From NCBI RefSeq assembly GCF_029892685.1, contig NZ_JARXVD010000004.1:1-64000 (forward strand): a DNA stretch of 64,000 nucleotides, given 5' to 3'. Position numbers and translations under genes: made by a program. Numbering within the stretch: the first letter of the stretch is position 1; every line of letters starts with the position of its first letter. This DNA comes from Mycobacterium sp. OTB74 (GTDB lineage Bacteria > Actinomycetota > Actinomycetes > Mycobacteriales > Mycobacteriaceae). Under the pieces are notes generated by a model. The model was not told the DNA's origin. It ran no database searches and was given only the letters and a program-made list of their open reading frames with translations. Of this stretch, positions 44,717 to 55,600 are shown piece after piece.

Positions 44717-47107
44717 GTGTCGGCGCTGACCGGAGTCCGGATCATCGAACTGGCCGAAGGCGTGGCCGGCGAGTACTGCGGCAAGCTGCTCGCCGACCTC
44801 GGCGCCGACGTCATCAAGGTGGAGCGGCCCGGGCGGGGTAGTCCCACGCGGGCCATGGCTCCCCTGCTCGACATCGGGTCCGATCCCGAACGCAGCGGAC
44901 TGTTCGCCTACCTGAACACCAACAAGCGCTCGATCACTCTTGACATGAGCAGCGATACGGCCACTGTTCACGATCTGATAGGGAGCGCCGACGCTGTCAT
45001 CGACGACCATGATCCCGCAGCGGCCGAGCTACTCGGACTGGCCGAACCGCAGTTGCGCGCCGACCATCGCGGACTGGTGTTCTGCTCCATCACCCCGTTC
45101 GGTGCCAGCGCTCCCCTGGAGTTGCAGAACAGCAAGAGCATCAACGTCTTTCATGCCAGCGGCTGGGGCTATCACACGCCCAGCCATGCCGATCCCACCA
45201 AGCCACCGCTGAAGGGACCCGGCCGCTACTCGCCCGACTACGAGGCCGGGCTGGACGCCGCCTTGTGTGTCATGTCGGCCCTCTTCCGTCAAATGCACAC
45301 CGGTGAAGGCGAGTTCATCGACATCTCGCAGCACGCAGTGCTGGTGGCCCGTTCGGATTGCATACTGGGCCGCTTCATCACCGGTGAGGTCTCACCTGAG
45401 AACACCCGCGAGGACTACGACCAGCAGGGGCCGGCGTCGATGTTCGCCTGCGCGGACGGATTCGTTTACCTTTACATGACCAGCCGCAGCCACTGGCTGG
45501 CACTCGAAGAACTGCTCGAACACGCCGACTGGCTCGATGCCTTCGATGACGACTGGCTGGAATTCTCGGTCACCAAGGAGAAGGTGACGACATTCAAACA
45601 GCGCTTCGCCGAATGGATTTCGGACCGGCCACGCGTAGCCACCGCGGAAGCGGCACAGCACCTCGGGCTTGCATTGGTGCCCGTCAACGGGCCCGAGGAT
45701 CTGCTGGGCTCGCCGCAGTACCGGCACCGCCGGTACTTCACCGAGGTCACCCATCCCGTGCTCGGTACCGCCCGCTATCCAGGACCACCCTACCTGCTGA
45801 CCGCTACTCCGGCCCAGATCGCCACAGCTGCACCAACTCTCGGTGAACACACAGCAGAGATACTCGGGGCGGCGCCGTTGCCGCGGGAACGTCGTGCGGT
45901 GTGGGCCTCGCAACTCAAGCCACCCGCGCGGCCCCGTGGCGGCCCACTGGCCGGCGTGCGCGTCGTCGAACTGACCAAGGTCTGGGCCGGCCCATACACC
46001 GGAAAGTTGTTGGCATTGTTAGGCGCTGAGGTGATCAAGGTGGAATGCTCTGCCCTCCCCGAGGAGATGCGGGCGTACGGCGGAACCGATATCAACCAAG
46101 CGCCGTATTTTTTGAGCATCAATCCCGAGATCCTCAGCGTCGACCTGGATATCAAGACCGAGGCCGGGATGCAGACGCTCCGCGCCCTGGTAGCCGACGC
46201 CGATATCGTGCTGAACAATCTGCGGCCGGGTGCCATGGAACGTCAGGCGCTGGGTTATGCCGATCTGGCGGCGATCAAACCCGACATCATCGCCGTGTCG
46301 ATCAAGATGTGGGGCAACGACGGTCCGCTGGGCTATCAGACAGGGTATGCGCCGTCGTTCTCGTCGCTCGCCGGTCTGGCGGCACTCGTGGGATACGAGG
46401 GTGGCCCGCCGCTGGGCGCCAATATGCGTTACGGCGATTCCACCGTCGGTGCCGCTGCCGCGGTCGGGGCGATCGCCGCACTCCTGCACCGGGAAAAAAC
46501 CGGGCAGGGCCAGCTCGTCGACGTCTCGGCGGTCGAGGTGCTCTCCTCGATGGTCGGCGACCGACTGGCCGAACACACCATGACCGGTACCGAGCTGCTG
46601 CCGGACGGCAATCGGCATCCTGATTACTCACCGCATGGCTGTTATCCCTGCCGCGACCGTCAGTGGATCAGCATCGCGGTGGCCACCGATGACGAATGGT
46701 GCTGCCTGTGTCAGGTACTCGGCGCGACCGACCTATACGCTGACCCGCATTACGCCACCGCCGACGGGCGGCAGGGCAACGCTGAGTCCCTCGACGCCCA
46801 GATCGCCAAGCGCACCATGGCCTACGAGGCGGCCGATCTAGCGCGCCGATTTCGGGCTGCCGGGGTGCCAGCCACAAAGAGCGCGACCGCCGTCGAGGTC
46901 ATCGAGGACGCGATCCTGTGGGAACGTGGAACCTACCGTTTCGTCGCAGACCATCGCGAAGGCCAGCGCCCGATTCTCGCGGCGTCCTGGCGACTTTCGC
47001 GGGCACCGGTCACCATCGAGCGCGGGGCACCCGACCTCGGCGAGGACAATGACTATGTGCTCGGAGAGATCCTGGGTGGCGATCACCGATCGGCGCCGAC
47101 GATATGA
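44717..47107 (+). CDS. Tandem class III CoA-transferase (two CaiB domains)
   Basis: A 796-residue protein made of two family III CoA-transferase (CaiB/BaiF) domains: residues about 1-395 (LTGVRIIELAEGVAG...LADLGADVIKVERP) and about 410-790 (LAGVRVVELTKVWAGPY...LLALLGAEVIKVE). Class III enzymes normally form interlocked dimers of a ~400-residue chain, so the fusion gives an asymmetric, obligate pair. The candidate catalytic Asp is in the YSPDYEAGLDAA region of domain 1. It would load CoA on a carboxylate. The architecture recalls DddD but sequence identity to it was not assessed. GTG 44717 follows GGAGG. Confidence 0.85.
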   Translation: MSALTGVRIIELAEGVAGEYCGKLLADLGADVIKVERPGRGSPTRAMAPLLDIGSDPERSGLFAYLNTNKRSITLDMSSDTATVHDLIGSADAVIDDHDPAAAELLGLAEPQLRADHRGLVFCSITPFGASAPLELQNSKSINVFHASGWGYHTPSHADPTKPPLKGPGRYSPDYEAGLDAALCVMSALFRQMHTGEGEFIDISQHAVLVARSDCILGRFITGEVSPENTREDYDQQGPASMFACADGFVYLYMTSRSHWLALEELLEHADWLDAFDDDWLEFSVTKEKVTTFKQRFAEWISDRPRVATAEAAQHLGLALVPVNGPEDLLGSPQYRHRRYFTEVTHPVLGTARYPGPPYLLTATPAQIATAAPTLGEHTAEILGAAPLPRERRAVWASQLKPPARPRGGPLAGVRVVELTKVWAGPYTGKLLALLGAEVIKVECSALPEEMRAYGGTDINQAPYFLSINPEILSVDLDIKTEAGMQTLRALVADADIVLNNLRPGAMERQALGYADLAAIKPDIIAVSIKMWGNDGPLGYQTGYAPSFSSLAGLAALVGYEGGPPLGANMRYGDSTVGAAAAVGAIAALLHREKTGQGQLVDVSAVEVLSSMVGDRLAEHTMTGTELLPDGNRHPDYSPHGCYPCRDRQWISIAVATDDEWCCLCQVLGATDLYADPHYATADGRQGNAESLDAQIAKRTMAYEAADLARRFRAAGVPATKSATAVEVIEDAILWERGTYRFVADHREGQRPILAASWRLSRAPVTIERGAPDLGEDNDYVLGEILGGDHRSAPTI

Positions 47108-47868
47108 CCGCAACTTTGGCGGGAACCGTCGCGCTGGTGACGGGCGCCAGCAGTGGCATCGGTGCGGCGACGGCCCGCGCGCTGGCCGCCGACGGCGCGA
47201 AGGTCGCCCTGTTGGCTCGCCGTGCTGATCGGCTCAACGACCTGAAGTCCGATATCGAGTTCGCCGGTGGTCAGGCCGTCGCGCTCGCCGCTGATGTCAC
47301 CGTCGCCGAGCAGGTGCAGCGAGCCATCGAGGCCACCGTGTCCAAATGGGGTCGGCTCGACACCCTGGTCAACAACGCCGGCCTGATGCGCATGGGTGCA
47401 GCCGTCGACACGCCCCTGGCGGATTGGGACGACCTGGTGTCGGTCAACATCCAGGGTGTTCTGTACACCACCCGCGCCGCGCTGCCGCATCTCGTGGCTG
47501 CAGCCGCCGATTCGGCACGTGGTGTCGCCGATGTCGTCACGATCAGCTCGACGGCCGGCTGGGTGGCCCGCCCCGGTACCGCCGTCTATTCGCTGACGAA
47601 GTTCGGCGTCAACGCGTTCAGTGAGGGTCTCCGCCAGGAGTTGATCGACAAACGAGTACGGGTCGGGGTGGTCGGCCCCGGCACCGTCGACACCGAGATC
47701 GGTGACCACTTGCCACCGGCGGCCAAGGCGGCCATGGACGAACGAACGGCAGGCATGACGAAGCTTCAGTCCGAAGACATCGCCGATGCGGTGCGTTACA
47801 TGGTGACCCGTGACCGCCGGGTCGCGGTGAACCAGATCCTCGTCCGAGCGGCAGAGCAGACGTGGTAG
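47104..47868 (+). CDS. Short-chain dehydrogenase
   Basis: A 254-residue classical SDR: TGASSGIG, NNAGLM, ISSTAGW and YSLTKFG. ATG 47104 overlaps the CoA-transferase stop (ATGA), so the unit is coupled. Fourth SDR of the operon; presumably acts on a different intermediate or stereoisomer. Confidence 0.87.
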   Translation: MTATLAGTVALVTGASSGIGAATARALAADGAKVALLARRADRLNDLKSDIEFAGGQAVALAADVTVAEQVQRAIEATVSKWGRLDTLVNNAGLMRMGAAVDTPLADWDDLVSVNIQGVLYTTRAALPHLVAAAADSARGVADVVTISSTAGWVARPGTAVYSLTKFGVNAFSEGLRQELIDKRVRVGVVGPGTVDTEIGDHLPPAAKAAMDERTAGMTKLQSEDIADAVRYMVTRDRRVAVNQILVRAAEQTW

Positions 47869-49142
47869 CCGGTATGCGAATAGCCGGCGACGACACCGCC
47901 ATCGCGCTGCCGAGCCATCTCGCGGCGCTGGTTGAGGCGGGTAGTGACTTCCTGACCTCGGCATTCCACACCTACGGAACGCTCTCGCCCGACAACGCTG
48001 TCACTCACATCACCGAATGCGCAGAGGTCAGCGGCGGCAGCACCGGCCGAAAGGCACTGCTTTCGGTCGAGTACGCCCGGCCCGAATCAAGCTTGCCCAC
48101 TGAGCTTTTCGTCAAATTCTCCCGCGACCTAGACGATCCCCTCCGCGACATCGGCCGCACCCAGATGCAGCCCGAGGTGCGTTTCGCCGAGCTAGCCCGA
48201 CAACCCGGATTTCCCATCACGGTGCCGGCCACACTGTTCGGCGACTACCACGTCGACACGGGCACCGGCATCCTGATCACCGAACGGATCCCGTTCGGTG
48301 TGGATGGCGTCGAGCCACAACATCACAAGTGCCTGGACTACGAGATGCCCAGTCCCGACGAGCATTACCGGACTCTGGTGACATCACTGGCCCAGCTAGC
48401 GGGCTGGCATCGCAGCGGCGCAGCGGCGGACGTCAGCGACCGCTTTCCGGTCGACCTTCAGGCAGCCACCGTCGGTGAGCGGCCGCCGCTGCGGGGAGAC
48501 AAGTTGTCCCGGCAGCTAAGCCGACTCACTGAGTTCGCGGATACCCACCCCGGCCTGCTGCCGGCCAATGTTCGCGCGCCCGAATTCCTTTCCGACCTTG
48601 CCGGCCAGATTCCGGTCATCCTCGCAGGCGAGCAGGCGCTATGGTCGCACCTGGCCACGAGTGCCGACCACATCGCCCTGTGCCATTGGAATGCCAACGT
48701 CGACAATGCGTGGTTTTGGCGCGACAACACTGGCAAAGTGCAATGCGGCCTACTGGACTGGGGTTGCGTCAGCCAGCTGAACATCGCGATGGCGCTATGG
48801 GGTGCGCTCTCGGCAGCCGAAATCGGCCTGTGGGATGAACATTTCGATGATCTGGTCTTCCTGTTCGCCAAGGAGTACCACGCAGCGGGTGGACCGCCGA
48901 TCGACCCTCGCGCGCTGACTGCTCAAGTGTTGCAGTACGCGGCGATCATGGGCGCCACATGGCTGTTCGATGTTCCCGGCCTGATCCGCGCCCGACTCGG
49001 CGAGTCCGCCAGATCGATGACCCGCTTCGATCCGGCGATCAAGCACGACGAGGCAATCCGCGCTCCGCTGCAGATGTTCACCAACGTGCTGAATCTATGG
49101 CAAACCCGCGATGTCGGTGCGCTATTGGCCGACCTGCAATGA
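47862..49142 (+). CDS. Phosphotransferase-like (APH/EcKL-type) protein
   Basis: A 426-residue kinase-like protein. The N-terminal lobe includes VSGGSTGRKALLSVE and LFVKFSRD; the catalytic loop reads LCHWNANVDNAWF and the metal motif LLDWG, as in aminoglycoside phosphotransferase-like proteins, with HW instead of the usual HGD. Such proteins occur in steroid and terpenoid catabolic clusters, perhaps phosphorylating an alcohol. GTG 47862 overlaps the SDR; ATG 47874 is an alternative. It ends overlapping the convergent M24 gene by 21 bases. Confidence 0.78.
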   Translation: MVAGMRIAGDDTAIALPSHLAALVEAGSDFLTSAFHTYGTLSPDNAVTHITECAEVSGGSTGRKALLSVEYARPESSLPTELFVKFSRDLDDPLRDIGRTQMQPEVRFAELARQPGFPITVPATLFGDYHVDTGTGILITERIPFGVDGVEPQHHKCLDYEMPSPDEHYRTLVTSLAQLAGWHRSGAAADVSDRFPVDLQAATVGERPPLRGDKLSRQLSRLTEFADTHPGLLPANVRAPEFLSDLAGQIPVILAGEQALWSHLATSADHIALCHWNANVDNAWFWRDNTGKVQCGLLDWGCVSQLNIAMALWGALSAAEIGLWDEHFDDLVFLFAKEYHAAGGPPIDPRALTAQVLQYAAIMGATWLFDVPGLIRARLGESARSMTRFDPAIKHDEAIRAPLQMFTNVLNLWQTRDVGALLADLQ

Positions 49143-50240
49143 GGCCAGCAGTACGGGGCCGTCGTCGGTGACGTGCAGGGCGTCGCGGGTGAACACCGCC
49201 CCGAGGCCCTCCTGCCACACATACCCGGTAACCGCGAGGACCATGCCGGGCTCCAGCCTGGTGTCGGCGACAGACCGGGGCAGTTCGGCGGATACGACCG
49301 GCGGATCGAAACCCATGCCGAGTCCGTGCGCGACCGGCATCGGCGGCAACGGTTCTCCGGCGTCTTGGTAGACGTCGAGCAGACCAGCAGCAGGCGCTCC
49401 AGGGCGGCAGGCGGCAAACAGCTTCTCGGTCAACGACTTCGAGCGCCCGTACAGCGCCGCGGCACCGGCTGGTTCGTCACCGGCGACCGCGGTCCGGCCG
49501 ATCTCACCAACGTAGCCGCCGGCGAGCGCTCCGGCGGCGAAGGCCACCAGATCCCCGGACTGGATGCGCCCGTCTTCGCGGGCGCGGCGCCACGGGTGCT
49601 CACGCGAGGTCACCCACGCCCCGTTCTGGGTGGCCGGTGTGCTCACCCCGATCATGGTCATCGCTTCCATCAGCGCACCGACCAGCGACTGCTCGCGGCT
49701 GCCGGGCGCGAGCTCACCGAGGGCCGCCGACAACGCGGTCCCGGCGACATCAAGTGCCTGGCGCAGTGCGGCGATCTCCTCGTCGGTCTTGATCCTCCGG
49801 GCCGCCCGCATTGCCGGTTCGCCATCGACGACTTCGGCGTTCGGGAACGCCTGCGGCAGCAGCTGAGCGAATGTCGGTGACAGCGCATCGGTTCCGACCC
49901 GTCGGGCTTTGGGTGACGCCTCGAGGCCCTTGAGCACATCGGTCAGGGTGAACGGGCTCCAGGACAAGCCGTAGAGCCGGTCCCGGCCGATCTCGTCGGG
50001 CACCCCTTCGTCCCACGTGCTGTTGAGGTGGATCTCACCGGTGGCGCGTTCGAGCACGCAGATCGGGCCGAACGGTCGGGTGCCGGCAACCCACAACTGT
50101 GGTGTACCACTGACATACCGAACATTGGCCTGTCTGCCGAGCACCAGCAGGTCCAGGTCGTGGATCGCCATCTGGGCCAGCACGTGCTCGCGCCGGCCGA
50201 GTCGTAGTGCCCGGTCGTCGGGCAGAGTCTCAGTCGCCAT
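49122..50240 (-). CDS. Creatinase/M24-fold protein lacking metal ligands
   Basis: A 372-residue pita-bread-fold protein homologous to the upstream M24 gene, but with key metal positions changed. The segment that normally has two Asp ligands reads DLVAFAAGALAGGYVGEIGRT, with Ala and Glu at the ligand sites. The Glu in the VEPG-type motif is replaced (MVLAVTGYVW). The final Glu region is GAVFTRDAL. The substrate His in VAHGLGMG remains. Probably a pseudoenzyme or a metal-independent, creatinase-like hydrolase. Its ATG lies inside the previous gene (overlap 11 bases), so the two may form a heteromer. Confidence 0.8.
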   Translation of the reverse strand: MATETLPDDRALRLGRREHVLAQMAIHDLDLLVLGRQANVRYVSGTPQLWVAGTRPFGPICVLERATGEIHLNSTWDEGVPDEIGRDRLYGLSWSPFTLTDVLKGLEASPKARRVGTDALSPTFAQLLPQAFPNAEVVDGEPAMRAARRIKTDEEIAALRQALDVAGTALSAALGELAPGSREQSLVGALMEAMTMIGVSTPATQNGAWVTSREHPWRRAREDGRIQSGDLVAFAAGALAGGYVGEIGRTAVAGDEPAGAAALYGRSKSLTEKLFAACRPGAPAAGLLDVYQDAGEPLPPMPVAHGLGMGFDPPVVSAELPRSVADTRLEPGMVLAVTGYVWQEGLGAVFTRDALHVTDDGPVLLASLQVGQ

Positions 50241-51438
50241 AGGGGGTGTAGGGGTAGTCGGTCAACGACTGGTAGCCGTCCTCGGTGATGATCACGATCT
50301 CCTCGCTGCGATAGCCACCGGTACCGTCGGAGTAGACCACCGGTTCAAGCACTAAAACCATTCCCTCGGGGAAGACGAAGTTGTCGTCGAACTCCTCGCC
50401 GAGATCCGTTCCGATCATGGGTGTTTCGGCCGGGTAGGTGCCGATGCCATGCCCGAGATAGAAGTGTGGCAGCCACGGCTTGCTACCTCCGTTGGCCGCG
50501 ATGGCCGCGCGGGCCAGATCGCCCGACGTCGCCCCGGCCTTGGTCACTGACAACACCGCGTCCAAGATGTGCCGCCACTGCCGGTACTGGTCCTGCTGTT
50601 GCGCCGTGGGCAGGTCTCCGACGATCCAGGTACGGCCGAAGTCCGAACAATAGCCGCCGTAGGTGATGCTTACGTCCGTCCACAGCACGTCACCCCGCTC
50701 CAGGGCTCGTTCGGTTGGCAACAGTGGTAGGGCGAGGTCACCGTGAGTGGTCCACACGCCCTCGGCACGGGTCATCGGCATTACCTGCCAGATGGCCTCG
50801 AGCATGTTGGACGTCGCACCCAGTTCGAAAGCGCGGCGGACGAATTCAGCCGACAGATCGAGCTGGCGCACACCCGGTGCCAGCGCCTTCTGCACGTCGA
50901 CCACCGCTTCTTCGGTGATCCGGCACGCCCTTCGGATGCACGCCATCTCGTCGGGAGTCTTCACCAGTTGCGCGGCGGCCAGCACCGCGGCGGCATCGAT
51001 CGAGGTGTTGGCGAACAGCCGGCTGCCGGATTGCCGCATCGCCCCGGTGAGCTCGTCGACAGCGACGACCGCGCCGGGCCCGACGAGTGTTTCGGCTTGT
51101 TTGACGAATCCTTCGACACCGTCGTCGAATTCGACATAGACGGCTCGATGCCGGTGATCGGTGGGCACCTGGAATTCGGCGGCAGCGCCCTCACGGAATG
51201 GCAGGAACACGTGCGGATGCTCATCGTCGGCCAGGACGATCGCCACCGGCCGTTCGATGTGAGATAGGCCGGCGTCCAGCAGCGGCCAGCTGGCCCCGGT
51301 AGCGTAACTGACGTGTCCATTCATCAGTAGGATCAGCGCGTCAACACCGTTGTCCGCCATGGCTGTACGGATCCGGGCGCCAACCTCGCGGTACATCCGA
51401 CCGCGGTCGGGCTCTTCCGGGATCGAGAACGCTGTCAC
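50230..51438 (-). CDS. M24-family metallopeptidase/lyase-like enzyme
   Basis: A 402-residue M24 protein with an apparently complete metal set: two Asp in TDVSITYGGYCSDFGRT, His in YLGHGIGTY, Glu in VLVLEPVVY and Glu in YRSEEIVI. Family members include proline peptidases, ectoine hydrolase and the DMSP lyase DddP, so a small-molecule substrate is likely in a catabolic operon. GTG 51438 overlaps the amidohydrolase stop as GTGA. Confidence 0.85.
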   Translation of the reverse strand: MTAFSIPEEPDRGRMYREVGARIRTAMADNGVDALILLMNGHVSYATGASWPLLDAGLSHIERPVAIVLADDEHPHVFLPFREGAAAEFQVPTDHRHRAVYVEFDDGVEGFVKQAETLVGPGAVVAVDELTGAMRQSGSRLFANTSIDAAAVLAAAQLVKTPDEMACIRRACRITEEAVVDVQKALAPGVRQLDLSAEFVRRAFELGATSNMLEAIWQVMPMTRAEGVWTTHGDLALPLLPTERALERGDVLWTDVSITYGGYCSDFGRTWIVGDLPTAQQQDQYRQWRHILDAVLSVTKAGATSGDLARAAIAANGGSKPWLPHFYLGHGIGTYPAETPMIGTDLGEEFDDNFVFPEGMVLVLEPVVYSDGTGGYRSEEIVIITEDGYQSLTDYPYTPYGD

Positions 51439-52616
51439 GACACACCCAGAAATTTCTTGATGTTGCCACTGACCACTTTGGCGGCATTCTCCGGCCCTAG
51501 CGCGGCCACCACCGCCGACAGCGACTGTTCGGAATACCCGAAGGTGCTTTCGTTGTGCGGGTAGTCACTGGACCACATCACCTTGTCGACGCCGATCTCA
51601 TCGATCAGCCTGAGCCCGAGCGGATCGACCATGAACGACGCAGACATGTGGGTGTCCCAGTAGTAGCGGATGTCATGATGTGGCGGGTGGTCCAGCATGT
51701 GCCGGTAGGAGGCCAGCACGTGCTCGCCATCCTGGATCGCCGTGGGCACCCACGCGATCCCCCCTTCGAACCAGCCGACCTTCAGGCCCGGATGACGATC
51801 CAGGATGCCGGAGAAGATGTAACGCGCGAACATGTCCCGGAAAGAGTCGATGTTGATCATCATCGCCACCGCGACACTGCCGAACTCACACGGGCTCTTC
51901 GGCGGGGTCTCACCGATGTGGTGAGTGACCGGCAGCCCGGCCTCCTCGATCACATCCCACACCGGCATCATGGCGGTGGAGCCGTAGTCGATCACCACGC
52001 CGTCGTCGTCGAACCCTGGATACAACGGCATCAGGAATGTCTTGAGCCCCAAAGATTTAAGCTCGTCCAGTGTGCGCTTGGCGCCGGCCGGGTCCCACCA
52101 GTTGATCAGCCCGACACCGTAGAAGTGCCCGTTCGAGCGTTCCTGGATGTCGGCGACGTACTCGTTGTAGATCCGGAATATCCGCTCGCGCAGCACTTTG
52201 TCCGGGTAATGAAAAAGGGCGAGCACAGCGTTCGGAAACGCCAGTTCCTTGTCGACACCGTCTTCGGCGAGTTCCTGGATCCGGGTTTCGATGGCGTCGG
52301 CTCCAGTCGCAGCGCCAGGCAGGTCGTCGTACTGCATCAACACCGCGCTGAAGTCGCCGACGACGAATGACTGGCCTTTGACACCCACCATGTAGGCGCC
52401 GTCCTCGTACCAGATCCGCGGCGCCTCGTCCTTCAGGTCGTCCGGAAACTTGTCGTAGAAGATGTCCGCCGCCACCGAGAGGTGATTGTCGGCAGAGAAG
52501 ATCTCGGTGCCCGCGGGCAGCCCGATCGCTTCGCGGCTGCCGCGGGCGTGGCCGCGACGGTTCTTCGGCGCCCCGAATCCATCCGGGGGGTAATGCGGCT
52601 TCGTTGGTAGTGACAT
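51435..52616 (-). CDS. Amidohydrolase (PF04909)
   Basis: A 393-residue TIM-barrel metal-dependent hydrolase/decarboxylase. Motifs: SADNHLSV near the N-terminus, VTHHIGETPP in the middle, and MWSSDYPHNEST at the end. Members decarboxylate or hydrolyse aromatic or keto acids. ATG 52616 follows AAGGGACAACG. Located between the carboxylic acid reductase (34-base gap) and the M24 pair. Confidence 0.85.
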   Translation of the reverse strand: MSLPTKPHYPPDGFGAPKNRRGHARGSREAIGLPAGTEIFSADNHLSVAADIFYDKFPDDLKDEAPRIWYEDGAYMVGVKGQSFVVGDFSAVLMQYDDLPGAATGADAIETRIQELAEDGVDKELAFPNAVLALFHYPDKVLRERIFRIYNEYVADIQERSNGHFYGVGLINWWDPAGAKRTLDELKSLGLKTFLMPLYPGFDDDGVVIDYGSTAMMPVWDVIEEAGLPVTHHIGETPPKSPCEFGSVAVAMMINIDSFRDMFARYIFSGILDRHPGLKVGWFEGGIAWVPTAIQDGEHVLASYRHMLDHPPHHDIRYYWDTHMSASFMVDPLGLRLIDEIGVDKVMWSSDYPHNESTFGYSEQSLSAVVAALGPENAAKVVSGNIKKFLGVS

Positions 52617-52650
52617 CGTTGTCCCTTCACCGGGTGGGCTTAAGTGTGGC

Positions 52651-55600
52651 CTAGAGCATGCCGAGTAATCGCATATCGGCGACATATTTGGCGATGAGTT
52701 CGCATGAGATGCTGGGGATCTCGTGGCCCGCGGATTCGACCGCGGCGCGGAATCGTTCGGCGGGTACCGGCGAGCCGGGCATGGCTGGCACGGGATGACG
52801 GTACACGTCGAGCACCGTCAGCACGGATTGCTGCTTGGCGCGTTCAGGTAATGCCTGCATAGCCGTCTCGAAGCGGTGCAGCCACTCGCCGTAGTCGTCG
52901 ATGCGGCGCACCGGAAGCCCGCTCTCGGCGAGCCAGTCGACGAAGGTGTCCAACGACACGCCGTCATCGTGCGGATTGGTGGTGTTGTATGTCTCGAAGG
53001 CGTCGCCGCCGCGCAAACCCACCTCTGCGATTGCCCCGGCCAGGAAGTCGACCGGCAGTCCCTCGTAGTGGGCGCGGGCGGGCGTAGCTGGGCGGGAGCC
53101 GGACCCAGCCCCGTCACCGCCGCCGAGGTAGAACGAACTCGGCGCGACGCCGGTGGCGATGACGCTGAACAGCAGGCGGGTGAAGATGTCCGGCACATTG
53201 AGCTGACCGTCGTACCGGCTGTCGGCGAGGATCATGCCTGGCCGGAATACGGCGATCGGCAGGTTGCACAGGTCGTGCGCTTCCCTGAGCAGTACCTCAC
53301 TGGCCCACTTGCTGACGCCGTAGCCGTTTGCGTAGCCGTCTGACAGTGACACCGTTGGGACATCGAGGCGGATATCGCGATCCTCGCCGACGATGTGGTC
53401 GGTGACCGCGGTAACGCCCATCGTCGAGATGTAGTGGATGGTCTTGAGTTTCGTGGTCAACGCAAGTCTGATCAGCTCGGCCGTCCCGGCCACATTGGCG
53501 GCGAACAACTGGTCATAGGGCAGCACGTGGTTGACATGCGCTGCAGGGTGCACGATTAGATCGACCGATTCCGCCAACCGCGCCCAGGTGGCCTCGTCGA
53601 GCCCCCATCCTGACTCGCCGATGTCGGCGGCGATGATCTCCAGGTGACGGTCTGCCAGATCGCGGAAGCGTCGGAGCAATCCCGGATCGGATTCCAGTGC
53701 GGCTTCGATACGGGCTCGGGCGCCGGCCGTGTCCGCACCTCTGGCCAGGTAGATCACCCTGCCACCGGCGTCGGCCATCCGCTGTAGCCATTCCAGGCCC
53801 AGGAAGCGTCCGAGGAATCCTGTCACTCCCGTCACCAGCACCGAACGGACCTCCTCAGGCGGCCGCGGCAATGTGGTTGCTGTCTGGAGGATTTCGGGGT
53901 CGATGAATTTGTCGAGCGTCAAATCAGCTGCTCGGATCTCGCGAGCACCCGCGCCGTGCACCGAGCCGAAGGTCATCTTCGAATCGGAGTTGCGTTGGCG
54001 CTCAATGAACGTCCCCAGGGATGCGAGGCTGCCGGTGGGATCGGTCACCACTCCGACCGGTACCTCGGCGCCGACGATGTCGGCCAACAGTCGCGAGATG
54101 GTCAGCGCCGACAGCGAGTCGCCGCCGAGATCGATGAACCGGGCATACGGGTCGATGTCGTCGGGAGACAGCCCAAGGGTGGCCTGGACCGCCCGCGCCA
54201 CCACCTCGGAAATCGGTAGGGCGGAGCCTTCGGACCGCAATGCCCGCAACTGCCGGGCCTGGTTTTCGGCCAGCTCCGCATAGCGCTGCTCCAGCCGCTG
54301 CCCGTAGCGCTCTTTGAGCTTGGGCCGCAGGAACTTTCCGACTCCTGAGAGCAGTCCGTTCTCCAGGCTGAACGGCTCTGTCTCGATGAGGAAGTCGCGT
54401 GGGATCTCATAGCTGTTCAGCTGGTTCTCGTGCGCCACCTCCAGTAGCGACTCGGCGATCGCCGACGTCGACGATGTTGGGTCGGTGGGCACCACAATGC
54501 CCAGCAGGTATGCCCGCTCGCTGGAGCCGTAGAGATAGATCTGCCGGACCAGTGGGCTTTTCGTGTACAGCGCCTCGAGTCGGGCCACGGCTACGAACTC
54601 ACCTTGGGACAGTTTGATGACGTTGTTGCGGCGGTCCACAAAACGCAGCCGGTCGGGCGCCACCTCGGCCATGATGTCGCCGGTCCGGTAGTAGCCCTCG
54701 GCATCATACATCGTGGCGGTCAGGTCGGGCCGTTTGTAGTAGCCGGCCATGAACCGCCCCGACTTCACCAGCAGCTCGCCTCGCGGATAAGGCTTGTCGG
54801 TGTTGAAGTATCCGAGTTCAGGTACGTCGTCGAGCTTGTAGTCGATGACCGGCGGGCGCAGCACGTGCTCGTCGGCCAGCAGCATGCCGCCGGCAATCTC
54901 GGTCGAGGAGTAGCCGATCATCAGGTGCTGGTCGAGCACCGACACCATGAAATCCTTGATCTCCGGCGACAATGCGGCCGAGCCGCAACCACACGCCAAC
55001 ACGCGTCCGCCGAGCACGCGCTCGCGCAGGTCCTCGCGCAGTCGCTCGCCCGCCTCGTCTGGGTCGGCACCGGCGATCGTCGCCTTGTCGAGCTCGCCGA
55101 GGTAGTGGTGGTAGAACATCTCGCACACCCGTGGCACCAGGCTCAGCGTGGTCGGCCGGGCCGCCGCAAGGTCGTCGAACAGGGTCGACAGGTCGCTGCT
55201 CGCGGCGAAGTAGCTCGTGCCGCCGTTGGCCAACGTCATCAGCACGTACCCGTAGCCGATGAGATGGCTCATCGGCATGTAGCTCAAAGTGATGACCGGC
55301 TGATCTGACTGCGCCAACCACGAACCGATGCACAGGCTTTCGGTGAGCATCGCCCCCTTGGGAGTACCAGTTGTTCCCGAGGTGTAGAACACCCACGCCA
55401 GCGGATCCTCGCCGTCGGCAGCCACATGCAGCGGAGCAGCGGGCAGGGTTGCGGCGGCATCGACGATGCTGTCGAGCACCTCGATGACCAGATCACTGCC
55501 TGCGTCGGCCAACCGTTGGGCGGCGGCGTCGAATCGGGCGCGATGGGTGTCGTCGCGAGATTCGTAGTCGAACACGATCAGCCGCTGAGGAGGGCCGCCC

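Noticed and set aside
44717..47107. Calling the tandem CoA-transferase DddD (DMSP cleavage)
   Set aside because: Only the two-domain layout is shared by inspection; no DMSP uptake or acrylate/3-hydroxypropionate genes are nearby.
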